Part shown: piece by piece, positions 33,880-46,723 of the stretch
Position numbering within the stretch: position 1 is the stretch's first letter
Layout of the letters: each line of letters opens with the position of its first letter
Assembly (NCBI GenBank): GCA_002205965.3
Contig: NADL03000006.1
Location: forward strand, 868,001 to 932,000
Length of the DNA: 64,000 nt
Reading direction: 5' to 3'
DNA from: Kappaphycus alvarezii
Taxonomy: Eukaryota > Rhodophyta > Florideophyceae > Gigartinales > Solieriaceae
The notes under the pieces: model-generated
What the model saw: only the letters and a program-made list of their open reading frames with translations
What the model was told of the DNA's origin: nothing
Database searches by the model: none
Position numbers and translations under genes: made by a program

Positions 33880-36450
33880 GTGTACGTAAATGACAGTGGT
33901 ACAGAAAATTCGGTGGACAAATCTGGGTCACGAGCAGAAGCTTAACAAAAACAGGAACATCCTACATGCCTACAAATTGCCGGAAAGTCCCATTGCTAGG
34001 GCCGCGGCAGACTTGAGCACAACACATCTAAATGCCTAGAACCTCTATCTCATTTAAACAGTAGGTACAATAATATCAGGAAAAGTTCTCAGGAATCGCG
34101 AGAAGGCTTTGAATATTGTAATTTGGAGCTTTCGGATCAGCAGAAGGAAGCCCACGCCGACGTAATTGACTAGACAGCTAATAAATTCCAGTCGGCACAG
34201 GACTTCTTCAACGATAAAATAGATAAACTAGATAGTGATAATGAATCTCCTACCTTTTAGAGAAAATTCAGCAGGTTGAAGTGTTTTACGAATCTATTTA
34301 AGTACGAGAATGACGTTTCTCGCGCGTCTTATACACAGGACATTGCTAAAATTCAATATAAAACTCACTAGGAATTTTTCGGGATTGAGTACTCCAGTAG
34401 GCCAAAGTACTCCAAAATAATGGCACATGTAAGACAAGCGTTCCTTTACTCGTCAAGGAGTTATCTTACAATAGTTTACCCACAAAATGAAAAAAGTCAA
34501 AGGTCTAGTGCGGCTATAGAACCAAAATCTAAGATTCATTACATTAAGCATCTTTATTACAATGACGCTATATTGCATAAACCGATTGAGAAAATAATCA
34601 GTATGTGTTTCGATAGTGGAGCTCAGAAATCGATCATTGAAGAGTTTTCGGCTATGGGCCATGATCATTCAGTCGGAATCAAATTCAAACGTTATCTACG
34701 AAATACTTGCTTCAAATTTGAAAAAGAAGCGTTCTAAAGCATCAGTAAAAGACCAATTCGAATTCACATCCCAGACAGTAATATGTATTACAGTGGAAGT
34801 AGCCTGCGAAAAGTTCCACTTCTCATTTCCCTAGAGATACTCGACACATAAAATGAGCTTATATGTATTCCCAATGGTGTATTTATGTCTAGGTTGGCAA
34901 ATCGGAATATGTGGGGAAAAAGATCCGTTGTACATCGAATGAAATTTCATTGAGATGTTATTGAAGAGTATGTAGTTGGAGCTGCTGTATCTTGATTTAT
35001 TCTATCCTAATGCAAATAATATGTTTACTCATATATATTGGGCGAATCAGGCGGAAAATGTCGAAGAACTGTAAAATAATCGAGTAAACTATCCATTCAT
35101 GCAAAACATGCCAACTATTGGAGTCAAAAACGATATATTTACGAGTTATCATTACAAAGCAGTATTTAATTTTACCAGGGATTGCATTTCATATTATGGA
35201 CTATCTTTCGGTAATTCATTTAGTTGACACACAAATTAATTTCTCGAACGCGAATTTCCCTACACTTTGTCTACACAGGCAGTCTAGAACTCTTTTTTAG
35301 GGTTTAGGCAATAACAAAGATGTGTAATCCCATTCGTATGAGAGTTAGTTAAGGAAGTCAATACTTATCGAAGGCATGGAAGGAACTTAGGAAGAATGGG
35401 AATTAAAATATACTTGTCAGGGATCGAGAGCCCTAATTCTATTAGTCCGAAAGAGCATTCTCATGGCCAACTGGGCCATGTATTTAAGAGTATCAGATAT
35501 TTGGAGACATCAGTTGAATCTGAATTCTCCCAAGACTCGAAATAAAAGCTATGAACGATACAATGAAAACAGACGGATTGTCTCCGTCCATCCTCGTTTT
35601 CGTTACTATAAAAAGATTTCATGTCATTAAAGCTAATATAAAAAGCAAGTTGAGCAAATGAGAGCTCTAAACCTGGCCCAGTCAAAATGGAAACGATAAA
35701 TTCAGAGTTGAGGGTCTAAACTGCCGTAAATTCTCAGATAGCAAATGTTTCTAAATAAGAACTACCTTAAGTTCGGAATGTACTATAATCTCTCGAGAGG
35801 GCTAAACCATATAAGAGGATGACAGTTTGGGAGGTTTTATTTATTGACGGTCAGCAACTTTTCATCAAACGCGAGGGATCACTGTTTCAACACTTTAGGG
35901 CCTAGGTAAAGCCTCATACTGAGGGTTTTCTGAAGGAGTTGATTGAAACTCGAATGATGGAAATAATCCATCCAAAAGACATCAGATGACACTCTATTGA
36001 CTTTAGGGAAGCCAAATGTATACCGCGACAGTGTTTAATTAAGAACAAAACTTCGAGAAAAGTACTGAAAAAAGACACACCCGCAGACGCCAACGTGTAA
36101 CCAGGATGATTGTGCTGTCTGTAAAAGGTTTTCTAGACACAGAGGAGGAAAATCCGACGGCTATGTTTGCAGTCCAGGGTTAAAAGGACAGGAGTAACAT
36201 TTTTATAGCCCACCATGTTACCACTATCAGGCAAAGTTCGAATTGAAACTATGGTGGCGGTAGTACTTCGATTAGACATTCGGCTGCAAGATGTCAAGAA
36301 AGCGCACTTACAGTCTAAGGGAAACCTTTTCAGTAAGGTTTACTTCAACGTAACGTGATTATTTACTCAATACGCAAGAGATTCAATATTTAGAGTAACT
36401 TTTTTTGTCCTAGGTGCAAAATAATACGCTTACGCTCATGACTTAGATGA
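33880..36450 (+). mobile_element. Degenerate Ty1/copia element, plus strand
   Basis: A Gag-like region (33880-34420) leads into a retropepsin: IISMCFDSGAQKSIIEEFSA, with the catalytic D-S-G-A at about 34607-34620. Much further on, copia reverse transcriptase fragments are readable: FAVQGLKGQE (matching the F.VQGH.D box; about 36160-36190), then RLDIRLQDVKKAHLQSKGNL (the DIKQAYLQ box; about 36260-36320). The stretch between, where integrase should be, is heavily broken. Stops are very frequent, so this is an old copy. No LTR pair was found. It runs into the oppositely oriented copia remnant at 37.4 kb. Confidence 0.58.
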
Positions 36451-37385
36451 TCTTATATAATAAAAAGCAATGTGGAGTCAATTTTGGAAGCAAATATAAA
36501 TTTATTGATAGTAATAGGCTCTAATGCACTATTCAATGTTATTAAGAAGTGCTCCTCTACTTTAGAGAGACGAGTTGTGGTAAATTAAGTGTTTTCAGTC
36601 TGGTTTATCAAAAGAATGAGACACTTGGGGTATTTTTGCGAGAATTTTTGAACAGTCCTGCTGATAAATGTGAATAAAACTGGAAATTGGAAGGAATCAC
36701 CAAAATTTGCTTCCAAAACAGGTGTAATTTACAAGTTTAACAATAAAATCTATGATCTGAGGTACAATTGTGAAACAAATATGGGCAGAGAAAGATGAAG
36801 TAATGAAAAAACATTTGCATATGCACTATTTCTTACCGTAATTCTCGCCACTGCACCCTATTATGACGGTAGAACTATACTATATCGATAAATAGATATT
36901 AGATTAGTATCTTATGCTTTGCTCTGTCCATCTCAGCTTTATAATGTAGAGATACGGTAGAAACTTACTACTATAGATATTTGAAGATACTCTAGGAAGA
37001 TCTTTATTGTAGTATGCACAGCTTTTTGTGTCTGAAAGAGCTATAATACGGTACCGGTATTATATATAAGTATTCCGATCGTTGCGCTTGGTCCATCTTC
37101 AACCTAGACCCAACTAGCAGAAATAATTTATTTCAGTGTCTCTTGTAAGCATAAATTCGCTTTCTCTACCTTTAAATTAATGACACATATCAATTGATAT
37201 GATGATACTTTTTACATGTATCGATTGATATTATGCGATTTGTTTTCCTCGAATTTAAAGAACGTAAATACATTCGAGCTCGAAAAATACCTTTCTTGAA
37301 CTATGCTTAGAGAAATTATGGATCATGAATAGATTAGGGGCGCGTTCAAAATTACAATTAAAACTTCCAAACTATCAAAAAAGGC

Positions 37386-39280
37386 TTAAATAATCCCTTC
37401 CGTTTCGTAATTGTCACAAAAAGGCACGGTTTGGCGGAGTATTTCTCCAGGGCTGCTAAAGCTCAAATTCTTCGTTACAGCTACCAGGGAAAATAGTGGG
37501 AATTTGTAAGCCTCTTCCGCAATTTTACGCTGTTCCTTGGAATGCATACCAAACTTGAGACTCTGGAAGGTCTCATTCTGTACCTGAAAAGCTCGGGATA
37601 ATTTTTCTCCTTCGACATTAATAACGGTTACAATCAATTTCGACTCCACCAGAGTATTCATTACTAGTTCGTTTGTATGCTGGGAAACCTATTTTCTTGT
37701 TTTGACCTCTCTTTTGTCTGGAAATTACCCTCGGCATATATTTCAAGTTGATGAGAACCTTCTTTTGCTTCATCGAAGAGAACTAATAAATTATTCGTAT
37801 TAAAAAGACACATGAAGGGATGTCTCTATCGTATGCTTAGGTTACAACGCAAAATTTGGTTGGTATTAAATTCACAAAGCTCTGAAATTTTTTACGCGAA
37901 GGAACTGAAGGACACCTTTCTGAAAGCCAGCGCCCATTTTTTCCCAAACCTAATATTATACCCGTACTTCCAGAGCTTTGAATCTGGTATAAAATTATAT
38001 TTGTACCTTGTTACAAATATTCTATTCCTCTGAATCACTATACTCTCATTCTGATTACTTGAGGGCCCTATACTCTTCTCAAAATACGCTGTACCGATGT
38101 CTGTTACAAACACACGTTTTATATCTCCCAACAGGATAAGTCCAGGTTGAATTCTCTTTGCGACAGTGAGCCATGATTTCTCACAAATCATGTGATCATA
38201 AAAACAGTATTTGAGCATAAAATGATTATCCGACTCTCATGTTGATGAACCTATCACAGCCACAGTCAATCTGTATTCCCATTCGATTGGTAATCTTCCA
38301 TAGTCAAAAGTGCAACTCCCATCCAGGTAATCTTGCTTACGGTGCGGATATCACTTGAGCTAGAATAGTTTTTCTTATTAACTGGAGTAGATTTTTCACC
38401 GGTAATCATTAGAAGACGAGCATAGTGTGGACTAGATCCTCTCAATTGCCCAGTATTTTAGGGGGATCCTTTGCATTGCGCCTCTTTCGACAATTACAAA
38501 TGAGATGCCAAATCTCATTACAACTATAACAGCACCTGTGCTCTTTCCATTTCTCTTTATTACCATACCAATTTATCTCGACGTGAGGGGATATGCTGCT
38601 GCACGTCTATCTTTAATTCCATTCTTGCCCGCTAGACCAGCTCTCCAAATTTGATCCTAAAATTCATGTAAAAGCATAGAAACTCCTGGTTCCCAGTCTG
38701 TTCCGGCCTGCATACTCTGTAATGATCCAATTAAGTGTCCAAAAGGGACTTATTTTCGCCCAAAAAATGGGCCAATAACATGTCCGCGTGCAATTTTTCA
38801 GGTAGTGCACTTATCATAGAACACAGGCGATTAAACACATCCTCTACATAGTATTCGTAGTCCTACATGAGTTGAATATTGCAAGGGAACCTCAACAGTA
38901 TTTCCCGCAACTGCAAATTTGTAGGCATAATAGAAACTCCATATTTGATTCAATTTTCGACACATCTTAAAAGGATTGCTCTTACAGCTCAGACACAAAA
39001 GAAGCAGCCTATCTCCTATGAATTGAATAATAGAGGCTCTCGCCACTGCCACGTTTCTCAGTACAGTATCAGGTGCTGATTCACCTTGCAGCATATCACT
39101 CTGAATAGTCTGTAGCACCTATTTTACCTCAGGGGAAGCTTCAGTCCTAGCAGCCAACAAGTGATAATCTTCCCTGGGCTTACCGTAGATTTTGTAGATT
39201 TTTCGAAAATCTTTCATAGTGGAGAGCACAGTGGTGAAAAGGATGAATATGAATGATAATGATAATTAACGAACCGACGA
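37386..39280 (-). mobile_element. Degenerate Ty1/copia element, minus strand (Gag and protease end)
   Basis: Minus-strand order: Gag core (about 38700-39200, ALPEKLHADMLLAHFLGENK), a CCHC zinc knuckle CYSCNEIWHLICNC (about 38502-38545), the protease region with DHMICEKSWLTVAKRIQPGL followed by ILLGDIKRVFVTDIGTAYF (about 38070-38205), SKLWKYGYNIRFGKKWALAF (about 37925-37990) and a further Pol stretch (37386-37661). The reverse transcriptase is missing; the element meets the plus-strand copia remnant at about 36.5-37.3 kb. Stops and frame changes are numerous. Confidence 0.6.
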
Positions 39281-39437
39281 AGTTACACCAGCTGATTCAA
39301 AACAAATACGTTAGCGTAATGGGCCCATAAACAGCTCGAATAGTGACTTTAAGGATAAATTTTCATAATCAAAAGCTTTAGTTTTCCGTTCCTAAGTATA
39401 AATACCATCACTACATTATCAGTAAAGATTAAGGCAA

Positions 39438-39627
39438 ATAAAAAACTCTGGGGACTTCAAATCAGATAGAATGTCCCAGATGGCTATCAGTGGCCTGAAA
39501 AAAAGCAGGTGAGACTGCGTCTTTTAAGCCGAACACAGATAAAATACCCTGGAGATCTCAAATCAGCACAGACGGTCCCAGACTGCTATCAATATTTCTT
39601 GAATAACGCAGGTGAGACCGCGTCTTT
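39438..39627. repeat. Two-copy tandem repeat, period about 100 bp
   Basis: ACTCTGGGGACTTCAAATCA...GCAGGTGAGACTGCGTCTTT (39438-39524) recurs as ACCCTGGAGATCTCAAATCA...GCAGGTGAGACCGCGTCTTT (39540-39627). Confidence 0.8.
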
Positions 39628-39904
39628 CTGATGATCCCACGAGCCAAACTAGAAAGTGCCTGATTACCAAATATTCGTTTGTATCCTACATTAACACTTG
39701 TTAATTACAGATTTGCAACGTATTTTGATTTCTGAGATCAACTCCAAAATATAAATCTTCATAGATTTATATTCTACAGCACACTACAAATGCCGCGGAA
39801 CGACGGAAACTGAGGGGCTTCGCGACCAAAATCCCCGCTTTTACTGGCCATTATTTTCACCTGGACACCCGTAAATGGGCTGAAATTTTTTTGCTAGCCT
39901 TTAA

Positions 39905-40110
39905 TTCCCTCAGATGCCCGTTGGAGACCACATACAAGGTGGGAGACGAGTATGCTGATGCCATCGCGGCCCGTGTCGGAGGCTCTAAGGCAAAGGTGCC
40001 ATTTCGGCTTTATCAAAACTCATTTATGCAACTTTGTCCACGTGTACAACTTCAGAGAATGGTCATAGCCTGCAACATGCAGATGTTTCCCTCCTCCTCC
40101 AAAGCTAGTC
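39905..40110 (+). repeat. Dispersed repeat family, copy C (diverged)
   Basis: Shares CGGCTTTATCA...TTGTCCACGTGTAC and CAACATGCAGA with copies A and B. The plus-strand frame reads GDEYADAIAARVGGSKAKVP then FRLYQNSFMQLCPR, parallel to the DEYAAAVATR...KTRLCQQL of copy A. Confidence 0.5.
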
Positions 40111-40451
40111 AATTTTAGTGGCCCTGCACGTCGCACTTCCCTAGTCTATTGAGAAAGCACAAAACACGGAGCCTCAACACTTAGTTCCACTTGGGTACTG
40201 TACGGGGAGCGCGCGTGCTTGACACGAGTTCAAATCCCCTATTAACTTGAGTCCTCTACGAGACACTCGCTTGGCTCAACTCCAACTCTCAACGCAGTTC
40301 CAATGAACATGGCCGGAATTTTTTCAGACCCGTCCGATTTAGTACATACAATAACAGTTACGAAGTTTTTTTCTTCCATATATACAGCTGGACGATGCAC
40401 GACTACTGTATCAGGTGGCCCAATTTCATATAAAGGGCCATATTTTGTCGT

Positions 40452-40855
40452 TGCACTCTCGGTGACAAGGTAGTACTCTGCACATAGTAAATTCTAGTGT
40501 GTGGAACAGAGCACACTGGTGGAAAGGGTTTAGGCGAGGGTTTGAGGAAGATAGAAGGTAGAGATAAGAAGATAGTTGAGGGGGTAACTGAATAGAGTAG
40601 CTCAGATAGGGAGAGCAAGGCATACCGCCTTACCTAGGATGAGTAACAACGCAAAAATTACTTTTACTCAACTCCCTTATCATCCTCACCTTCCAGTGGA
40701 AGGGTAGTGAGAATATATGCGGAACAAACAGGTCATCCGAAGAGTCACTGGCCAGTGGAGAGAGATCCAGCAATGCAGCCTTATATTTGGTTAAAATTAG
40801 GGGTATTTTCGTGAAGCAGAAAGCAAAAGACAGTGCAGACGATAAGTACTTGACA
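40452..40855 (-). repeat. 3' LTR of the copia element
   Basis: Shares long blocks with 46724-47134, including TAAATTCTAGTGTGTGGAAC and GCATACCGCCTTACCTAGGA. Begins TG and ends CA as LTRs do. Confidence 0.85.
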
Positions 40856-41899
40856 GTCAGGCCGGTAGATCACGATCTACTGGACTCTTGTCACTAATTA
40901 TCTCTCCGATCTCTCGGTTCCGCGAATTGGAACTCAAACATCCCTCGCAATACACAACTTTCTTTTCTATTTCCAAAGCACTGCGGTCATTCTATTGGGC
41001 TATCTTTTGGTGCTCCTGTGGAGGTTTGCACTTGCTGTTGCCTATCAAATTTTGGACGGTTTGGATTGCTCCAGCGTCTTTTCTCTCCGTAATTCGGTAA
41101 GTACGCGATCGCAAAATGTCCAAGCAACGTGGTGGCAGTGCGCATCTTGGGCCAAGTGCTGTTGCATCCTGATCCCCAAGAGGCGTATCTGTTAACTTAA
41201 ATACATTACCTATCGAAGCACTTGTATGTGAAGATGGAATTGAGTTCCATGGAGTGATATTACACAAGAACATCATGTATGCAAGAGTAAGAATGGATGG
41301 GAAACGGGAGTTGTTTCATCGGATTGACGCCAGAGGTTTGCGACTGTCCATGACATTTGAGTAGTGCTGAGGTTTCAGCCACTCCGATTGCAAAAATCCT
41401 GCATAATCGCCGAATACGATTCTTTTATAAGCAGAATTTGATTAGCAACGCCGCCATTGAGTTGTGTCTAGAGAATACGGGTATGGTCTTGGCGGTATGG
41501 TGGCCTCAAAGTAGTTCTTCTATACCAAGAATATCAAGCATCATGAAAGGGGATATGGTCGTTTTTTTGTGAAGAAAAACGAAACAATGGACGCTGGTCG
41601 TATGTCGGCAGCAATTATAAATGTCATGGATATTTTCCTTGGGCGGTCGATTTCTATAGAGCCGCAAGTCTATGTGGAAGAGAATTGACGCATTTGATTA
41701 AGATTAACGAATTTACCAGGTTCTTACACAAAGCAGGTGTAAAGGCCGAATTTCAAAAGGTTCAATTGTTTGGTAATACCGGCCTTGACTTGCTCAATTA
41801 TCTCGCAACCGTTCATTTGGGCGTGTATACCGTTCCGGAAACAGTTTAATGTAGTTGAGCATAGTGCAGATGTCGACGCAGATAGGAAATTGATATTAA

Positions 41900-42265
41900 A
41901 CAGTTCCGAAAGGTTTCCGATACGCTTGAGTGAACGTCTACTAAGATCTTGCGGTGAATCGGAGGGGAAAAATCGAAAATTTCAAGCGTTAGACGAACAG
42001 TGGATCAATTTTTCAGACACAAGGAAAAGTATTCATATCCAAATGAATGAATGCAATTGTTTTCTTGAAACAGTATGGTTCCGAATAATCCATTGTTTAT
42101 GGTTTATACGGAGATATCTATTCATTATAATTCCTTGCAACATACTTTGATGCATACTCTTTGTAAGTCCATCAGATACATTATTACTATTGCGCATGAA
42201 GTCTACGTCTGAGATCATATTATTTATGAAACCTTCGCGAGCTGCTGCGATGTCCAGCATCACTC
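41900..42265 (-). pseudogene. Copia RNase H remnant
   Basis: MMLDIAAAREGFINNMISDV continues into DFMRNSNNVSDGLTK, the standard C-terminal end of copia RNase H (…D...NPADGLTK). It matches EKRTMLDIAAGGKFFVTS in the 61.7-kb copy. Confidence 0.7.
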
Positions 42266-42779
42266 TTTTTTCAGATTTTCGGGATCCCTTTAATATGACA
42301 TCGAAGATTTATTTGCTATCGGTAAGAAGTTGCATGGAAATGCAACGTTTTAGCAACAGGAAAAGCTCCTCAGCTAATGTAGCCGACAAATCGAAGAGAC
42401 GGCTAAAGGCAATTAATTCCCCTGCTATTGCGGACCTTGTTACTTTTTTGTCTTATAGGATTTGTACGAGATCGGAATAACGGACCCAGTTTCAACAGTC
42501 AGAAAGACAATTTGTCCTAGTTGCGATGATAAATCGTTTCTGCTCGCGAAAGATGAATCAGAGAGTCAACGATGCGTAGAGAATACTGTCGGAGGGCAAG
42601 AAGCGAATAGAGAAACTATTATCCGTAGCAGAACGAAAAGCCCTGTTAAACGGGCGGCTATAATGTGCAGGAGTGTCCTGGAACATCTTTTTTGTAATTT
42701 GAGCCAGCTATGATGTCTCGAATAGGCTGTCTGGACACGTATTTGCAAGCCAAGCAAATTTCATACGCAAACACCAGAA

Positions 42780-43550
42780 CTTAGGGAAAGATGCAGCAAG
42801 ATGTAACTTTTGCAGCTTGCGTAGATACTAATTTTGATCTAATATGATATCACCATTCTTATTTTTCGACAATGAGAACCCCGTAATTGAACATGGAGGA
42901 GAGTGATCGTCTCATCTATCAAAACTGTCTTCTCTTTTTCGTGGATAATTGCTAAAATTCCATATGTATAGCACGGATAAGATCGTCTTCGTATCTTCCA
43001 GATAGATATTTTAGTAAACCATCGACCATGAAATTCTAAAGAGCTGTATCTGATCTTAGTGGTTTCATTGTGAGATGTTCGGGGTGATGAAGTTCAAAGT
43101 TTCATGCCATAGGTATCCGTAATCACGCAGGCCATATAGAAGTTTCAGAAGTTGTAAGAACTGGGAAGTATCAAGTTCAAACTCCTGTACTGGTTTGGCT
43201 ATACAGATATCTCGGGCTAATGGTTATGTAGACTGAAGATAAGCTTTTCTAACATCTGATGTCCAGATTTCAAACTAAAACATTGACGCAATGATTCGAA
43301 GTAATTTTACAGCTGAGCTTGTAAAGAAGATGTCGAATAGACCATCATATCCTTAAACTTATCCCGGTGACCTCCAATAATATACCGAGCCTTGTACTTT
43401 ACTTTCCCATTTTCAGCGAATTTGATGGAAATCGTCCTAGTAGGACATTGCCATCGGGTGGTACTTCCTCACGGAGGATTTCCTTGCATGTTACTCTTTA
43501 AAGAATGTTCTTGATCCTCTTCCTTTTTGCATCCGTCATCTCCTCGAAAT
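42780..43550 (-). pseudogene. Copia reverse transcriptase remnant
   Basis: The DNA at 43345-43405 aligns with 62785-62845 of the better copy, where the protein reads KYKARYVIGGHRDKLKNML. Several stops make this copy unreadable as one frame. The catalytic YVDD was not located here. Confidence 0.6.
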
Positions 43551-43669
43551 GGGCTCGAGGATCTGTTTGGTGCACCATTTCGGTCAATTGCATATCTTCC
43601 TTTCTGCATACTTAGTTCCACATTTCCCGAATCTTTTCCTAGTGCGCTTATGAAGCAATGCGAGGGTGC

Positions 43670-44530
43670 TCAGGTTGTAAGTAGTGCTTCACCTGTGTAT
43701 ATTAAGCAGCAGCCTTGCACACCAATCTTAACACCTTTTGTGTAGATGAGGTTCCTGTATTCGTCAACATCAATTACTTTGAAGAGGCCTAGCCATTCTC
43801 CGATGCGGTTGTTGATAATCTTCTCCCGACATACTAGAACGATTTTGACAAGTTTGTATGTACGGTTTGCTGACTGAGTTGTTTTTTGTTGTAAGGCCCG
43901 ACGAATGCGCAGCGAATACATATGTTTGCCCATCTCTTTGCGGGCTGTGTTGGAAATAAGAGCTCTTCCTTCGCGAGAGTGTCCCACTGATACTTCCTCA
44001 GACGGTATAACAACTTTCGGAGACTCACCAAACACTAAAGTGGATGGTACCAGCCATTCAGGGCCAAGCGTATCATTCATCGCTCTCACGGATTCTGCGA
44101 GCTTGACGAGGGTTGTACTTTGGATGTTAACACACTACTTTCCGTATGTATTTCGTAGAGGTTGACTATACCTATCTCCCAGACCGAGGCTCGAGTGTGC
44201 TCCAATACCTCTTCGTTGAATATCCAAATTCAATAAAGCACCTAGGTGCACGAAAGGCAACCAATGTTACTGCCTTGATGGACCAGAATTCGGTTAGGGA
44301 GGCCTGTATAGATGACCGCCCCCCTCTCATACAGTAGACTAAATCGTTTTAGTTGACATATCGGGAAGGAGATGGAAGCACTAAATCTCTTTCCTTCGTC
44401 CACAATGTGAATAACTTGCCCTCCGTAAATTGTTAGTATGTCCAAGATAATTCTCCCGTTGAATAGAACATTCTCTGCCCAAAGGGAATTCGAAACCATG
44501 TTGGAGCCACTTTGATTTTCTGACATGCGT
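43670..44530 (-). pseudogene. Copia integrase remnant
   Basis: Inserts the reverse-transcribed copy into the genome. Readable on the minus strand: VLFNGRIILDILTIYGGQVI followed by HIVDEGKRFSAS (first catalytic aspartate in ILDIL), VIYTGLPNRILVHQG (normally DQG; the second catalytic aspartate is replaced by His) and the C-terminal MNDTLGPEWLVPSTLVFGES. In the 61.5-kb copy the equivalent site is intact (LTDQGRN). Confidence 0.7.
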
Positions 44531-44699
44531 CATAATGATTTGATATGTCCTGGAGAGTTTTGAAGGTTTCACCTGTTGACTGTTCTGGTCCAGTCCACTT
44601 CAAAAAGTTGAAAAGTTTTTCAGAAGAGGGATGAACTAATTGATTATGCAATGCCGTCAACTGAGATCGGGTAAAGACAACAAGGGTTTGAAAGTCCAT
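44433..44699 (-). pseudogene. GAG-pre-integrase zinc-binding region
   Basis: LTALHNQLVHPSSEKLFNFL followed at the usual spacing by LQDISNHYDACQKIKVAP gives the H..H...C..C pattern of the domain before the copia integrase; the first cysteine is a tyrosine here (HYDAC). Confidence 0.65.
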
Positions 44700-45912
44700 T
44701 ACGGCATAGGTGTGCTTACTTCTCGAGCAATATAGTGGCCTCGACCACTCGTTGAAGTACTCGTCTGATTTTCCTGCCTCCTTATGCTTTTGAGCTTAAA
44801 CAGCCTGTTAAAACGGTGTTAGCCACTAGCAATTCTCAATTTAATACGTATAACCCAATAGTACGTGTATAACTGCAGGCACGACATCCATCCAAACTTC
44901 GATTGGCAGGACTTCTGCTTGGGTGGATAGGTTTAGTTTAATCCTTCCCAGAGAACTGAGAGAAGGTTCCGCGAATAAAAATCTGTGTCTCGATGGAAAT
45001 AGACCAGGTACTTTTCTCTACGTCTCGGAGAAGATCTGCTTACTTATTTATTTCCGATACAATAGTTTAGTGATCCAATATCAACGAGGAACTTAGGACA
45101 CTTAATATTTTCCATTCTTGACAGCTTGTTTTCTTTATGCAGCAACTAAATATACACGTGTGATACGTTAATATCGATATATTCTTTCTGCTTTAGGTTT
45201 GTACTCCTATGAGCATGGGAACATCTGTAAGTAAGCTAATGGCTTTCCTCGCCGACGCCCTTCTGAAAATCGTTGTCAATTTCAGGCTGGTTGGCACACT
45301 CATCAGGTTTATGTGTGATCGTATCTCTAAATTGGGAAAAATACAAGCTCTTATCAGCTGCTTAAACTAGCTCTCTATGATAAGCGTGGCTGTTAGAGGA
45401 GAGTTGATCCTACATTTAAAGCTCAGAGGTCATAGCAGCCTGGTGTGAATTAGTACGCGGAGTGCCCTGCCTGAGGAGCTCACCTTCCATGTTTACTTCG
45501 CGTCATATTTCTCCCTTCATTCGTGATATCAGCTCGTCCATGATATAGACAGGGGACTGCCCGTTCTTAATGCAACTCTGATAGCTCCTGACTTTCATCG
45601 GTGGCCGTGCCTCCAATTTTCTTCGCAACGAATACAAAACCCATTCATCTACACTCCTTAAAGTGAGGTTTCTCCCATTTCAAGGAGGTTCGGTATAGTA
45701 GGAAGATTTGAGGGGTGCCCATGATTCTTGACGGATTTGGGATGCTATCCATAGTATTGGTCGTATTTACTATCGACATTAGCACCGTTAGCGCTAGAGA
45801 TAGTAGTTACTTCCGGATGAAGACACTTCATTCTTGAGCTGAATATGTTCACGAAGAACTTTGAAAAAAACTGTTAAAAGAGTACTTGCGGCAATGATGT
45901 TTCTAATGGTTA

Positions 45913-46310
45913 TTAGATCCACGAAAAACTTAGTACGGCTTTGCATAGGTAGTTAATCTTGTTCGCATCCGAACGGAAATGAGACTGGCACTGCAGCTTC
46001 AATATCTCCATGAGATCCACTCTCTTTGTAAAACCATCAGAGTTGATGATGGTTTGCTGTAAAATTCGAAGTTTCACGAGGACCAAGTTCAGAGTCTTGG
46101 GCACCATTGACGGGCGCAAAAACATATTCTCTTACAAATGGGGCAATCAAATGAGTTGCTTGTCGTGCAGATTGGTCCTGTTGGATATTAACACGTCTCG
46201 ACTGAATAGTGTAGACATGAACGCATTTATACTTTCTTTGCATGACTTCAACACATTCTTAATCGTGTTATCGTCATCAGTCTGATATTTCAGCTAAGCA
46301 CATGTGTGTT
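45913..46310 (-). pseudogene. Copia Gag-like remnant
   Basis: Minus-strand frames here (DDDNTIKNVLKSCKESINAF, then KLRILQQTIINSDGFTKRVD) lie between the 5' LTR and the protease/integrase region, where Gag belongs. Sequence similarity to known Gag is weak. Confidence 0.35.
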
Positions 46311-46723
46311 TTCATACTCCGATTAGACCTATCTCCTTGAAAAATGCCCAAACGGTCAAGAAAATCAGAATAAACAACTGTGTAGCCATATAAGAACATA
46401 ACTTCGTGCAAGTTTGCCACTGGAAATAAAGGCCTTTTGAAGAAATGTGCCCTATCTCACTCGGTGAGGCCTTTACAGATCTTATTAACTAATCAACCTC
46501 CGTCATCGATCCAAATAAGTCGGTACATCCGAACGTATCGGTGCATCTCTAGAAAAATAGGGGTGATAGAGAGAATCTGTTTAGAAAAATCATCGTACAG
46601 TTAACATTACTAACTCGCTTAAGCACCGATCATACTTTTGTTGCAGTTGAGCCCTTGTTCGCGGTACAACTGACATGATCAAGAACAGACGTGCCTTCAA
46701 GAGCACTGGATCCGGATTTTCGT

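Noticed and set aside
40180..40260. tRNA-like GTTCAAATC box
   Set aside because: The bases on either side cannot form a T-stem, and no matching A box or acceptor stem is present. Similar boxes at 47330 and 60067 fail the same test.
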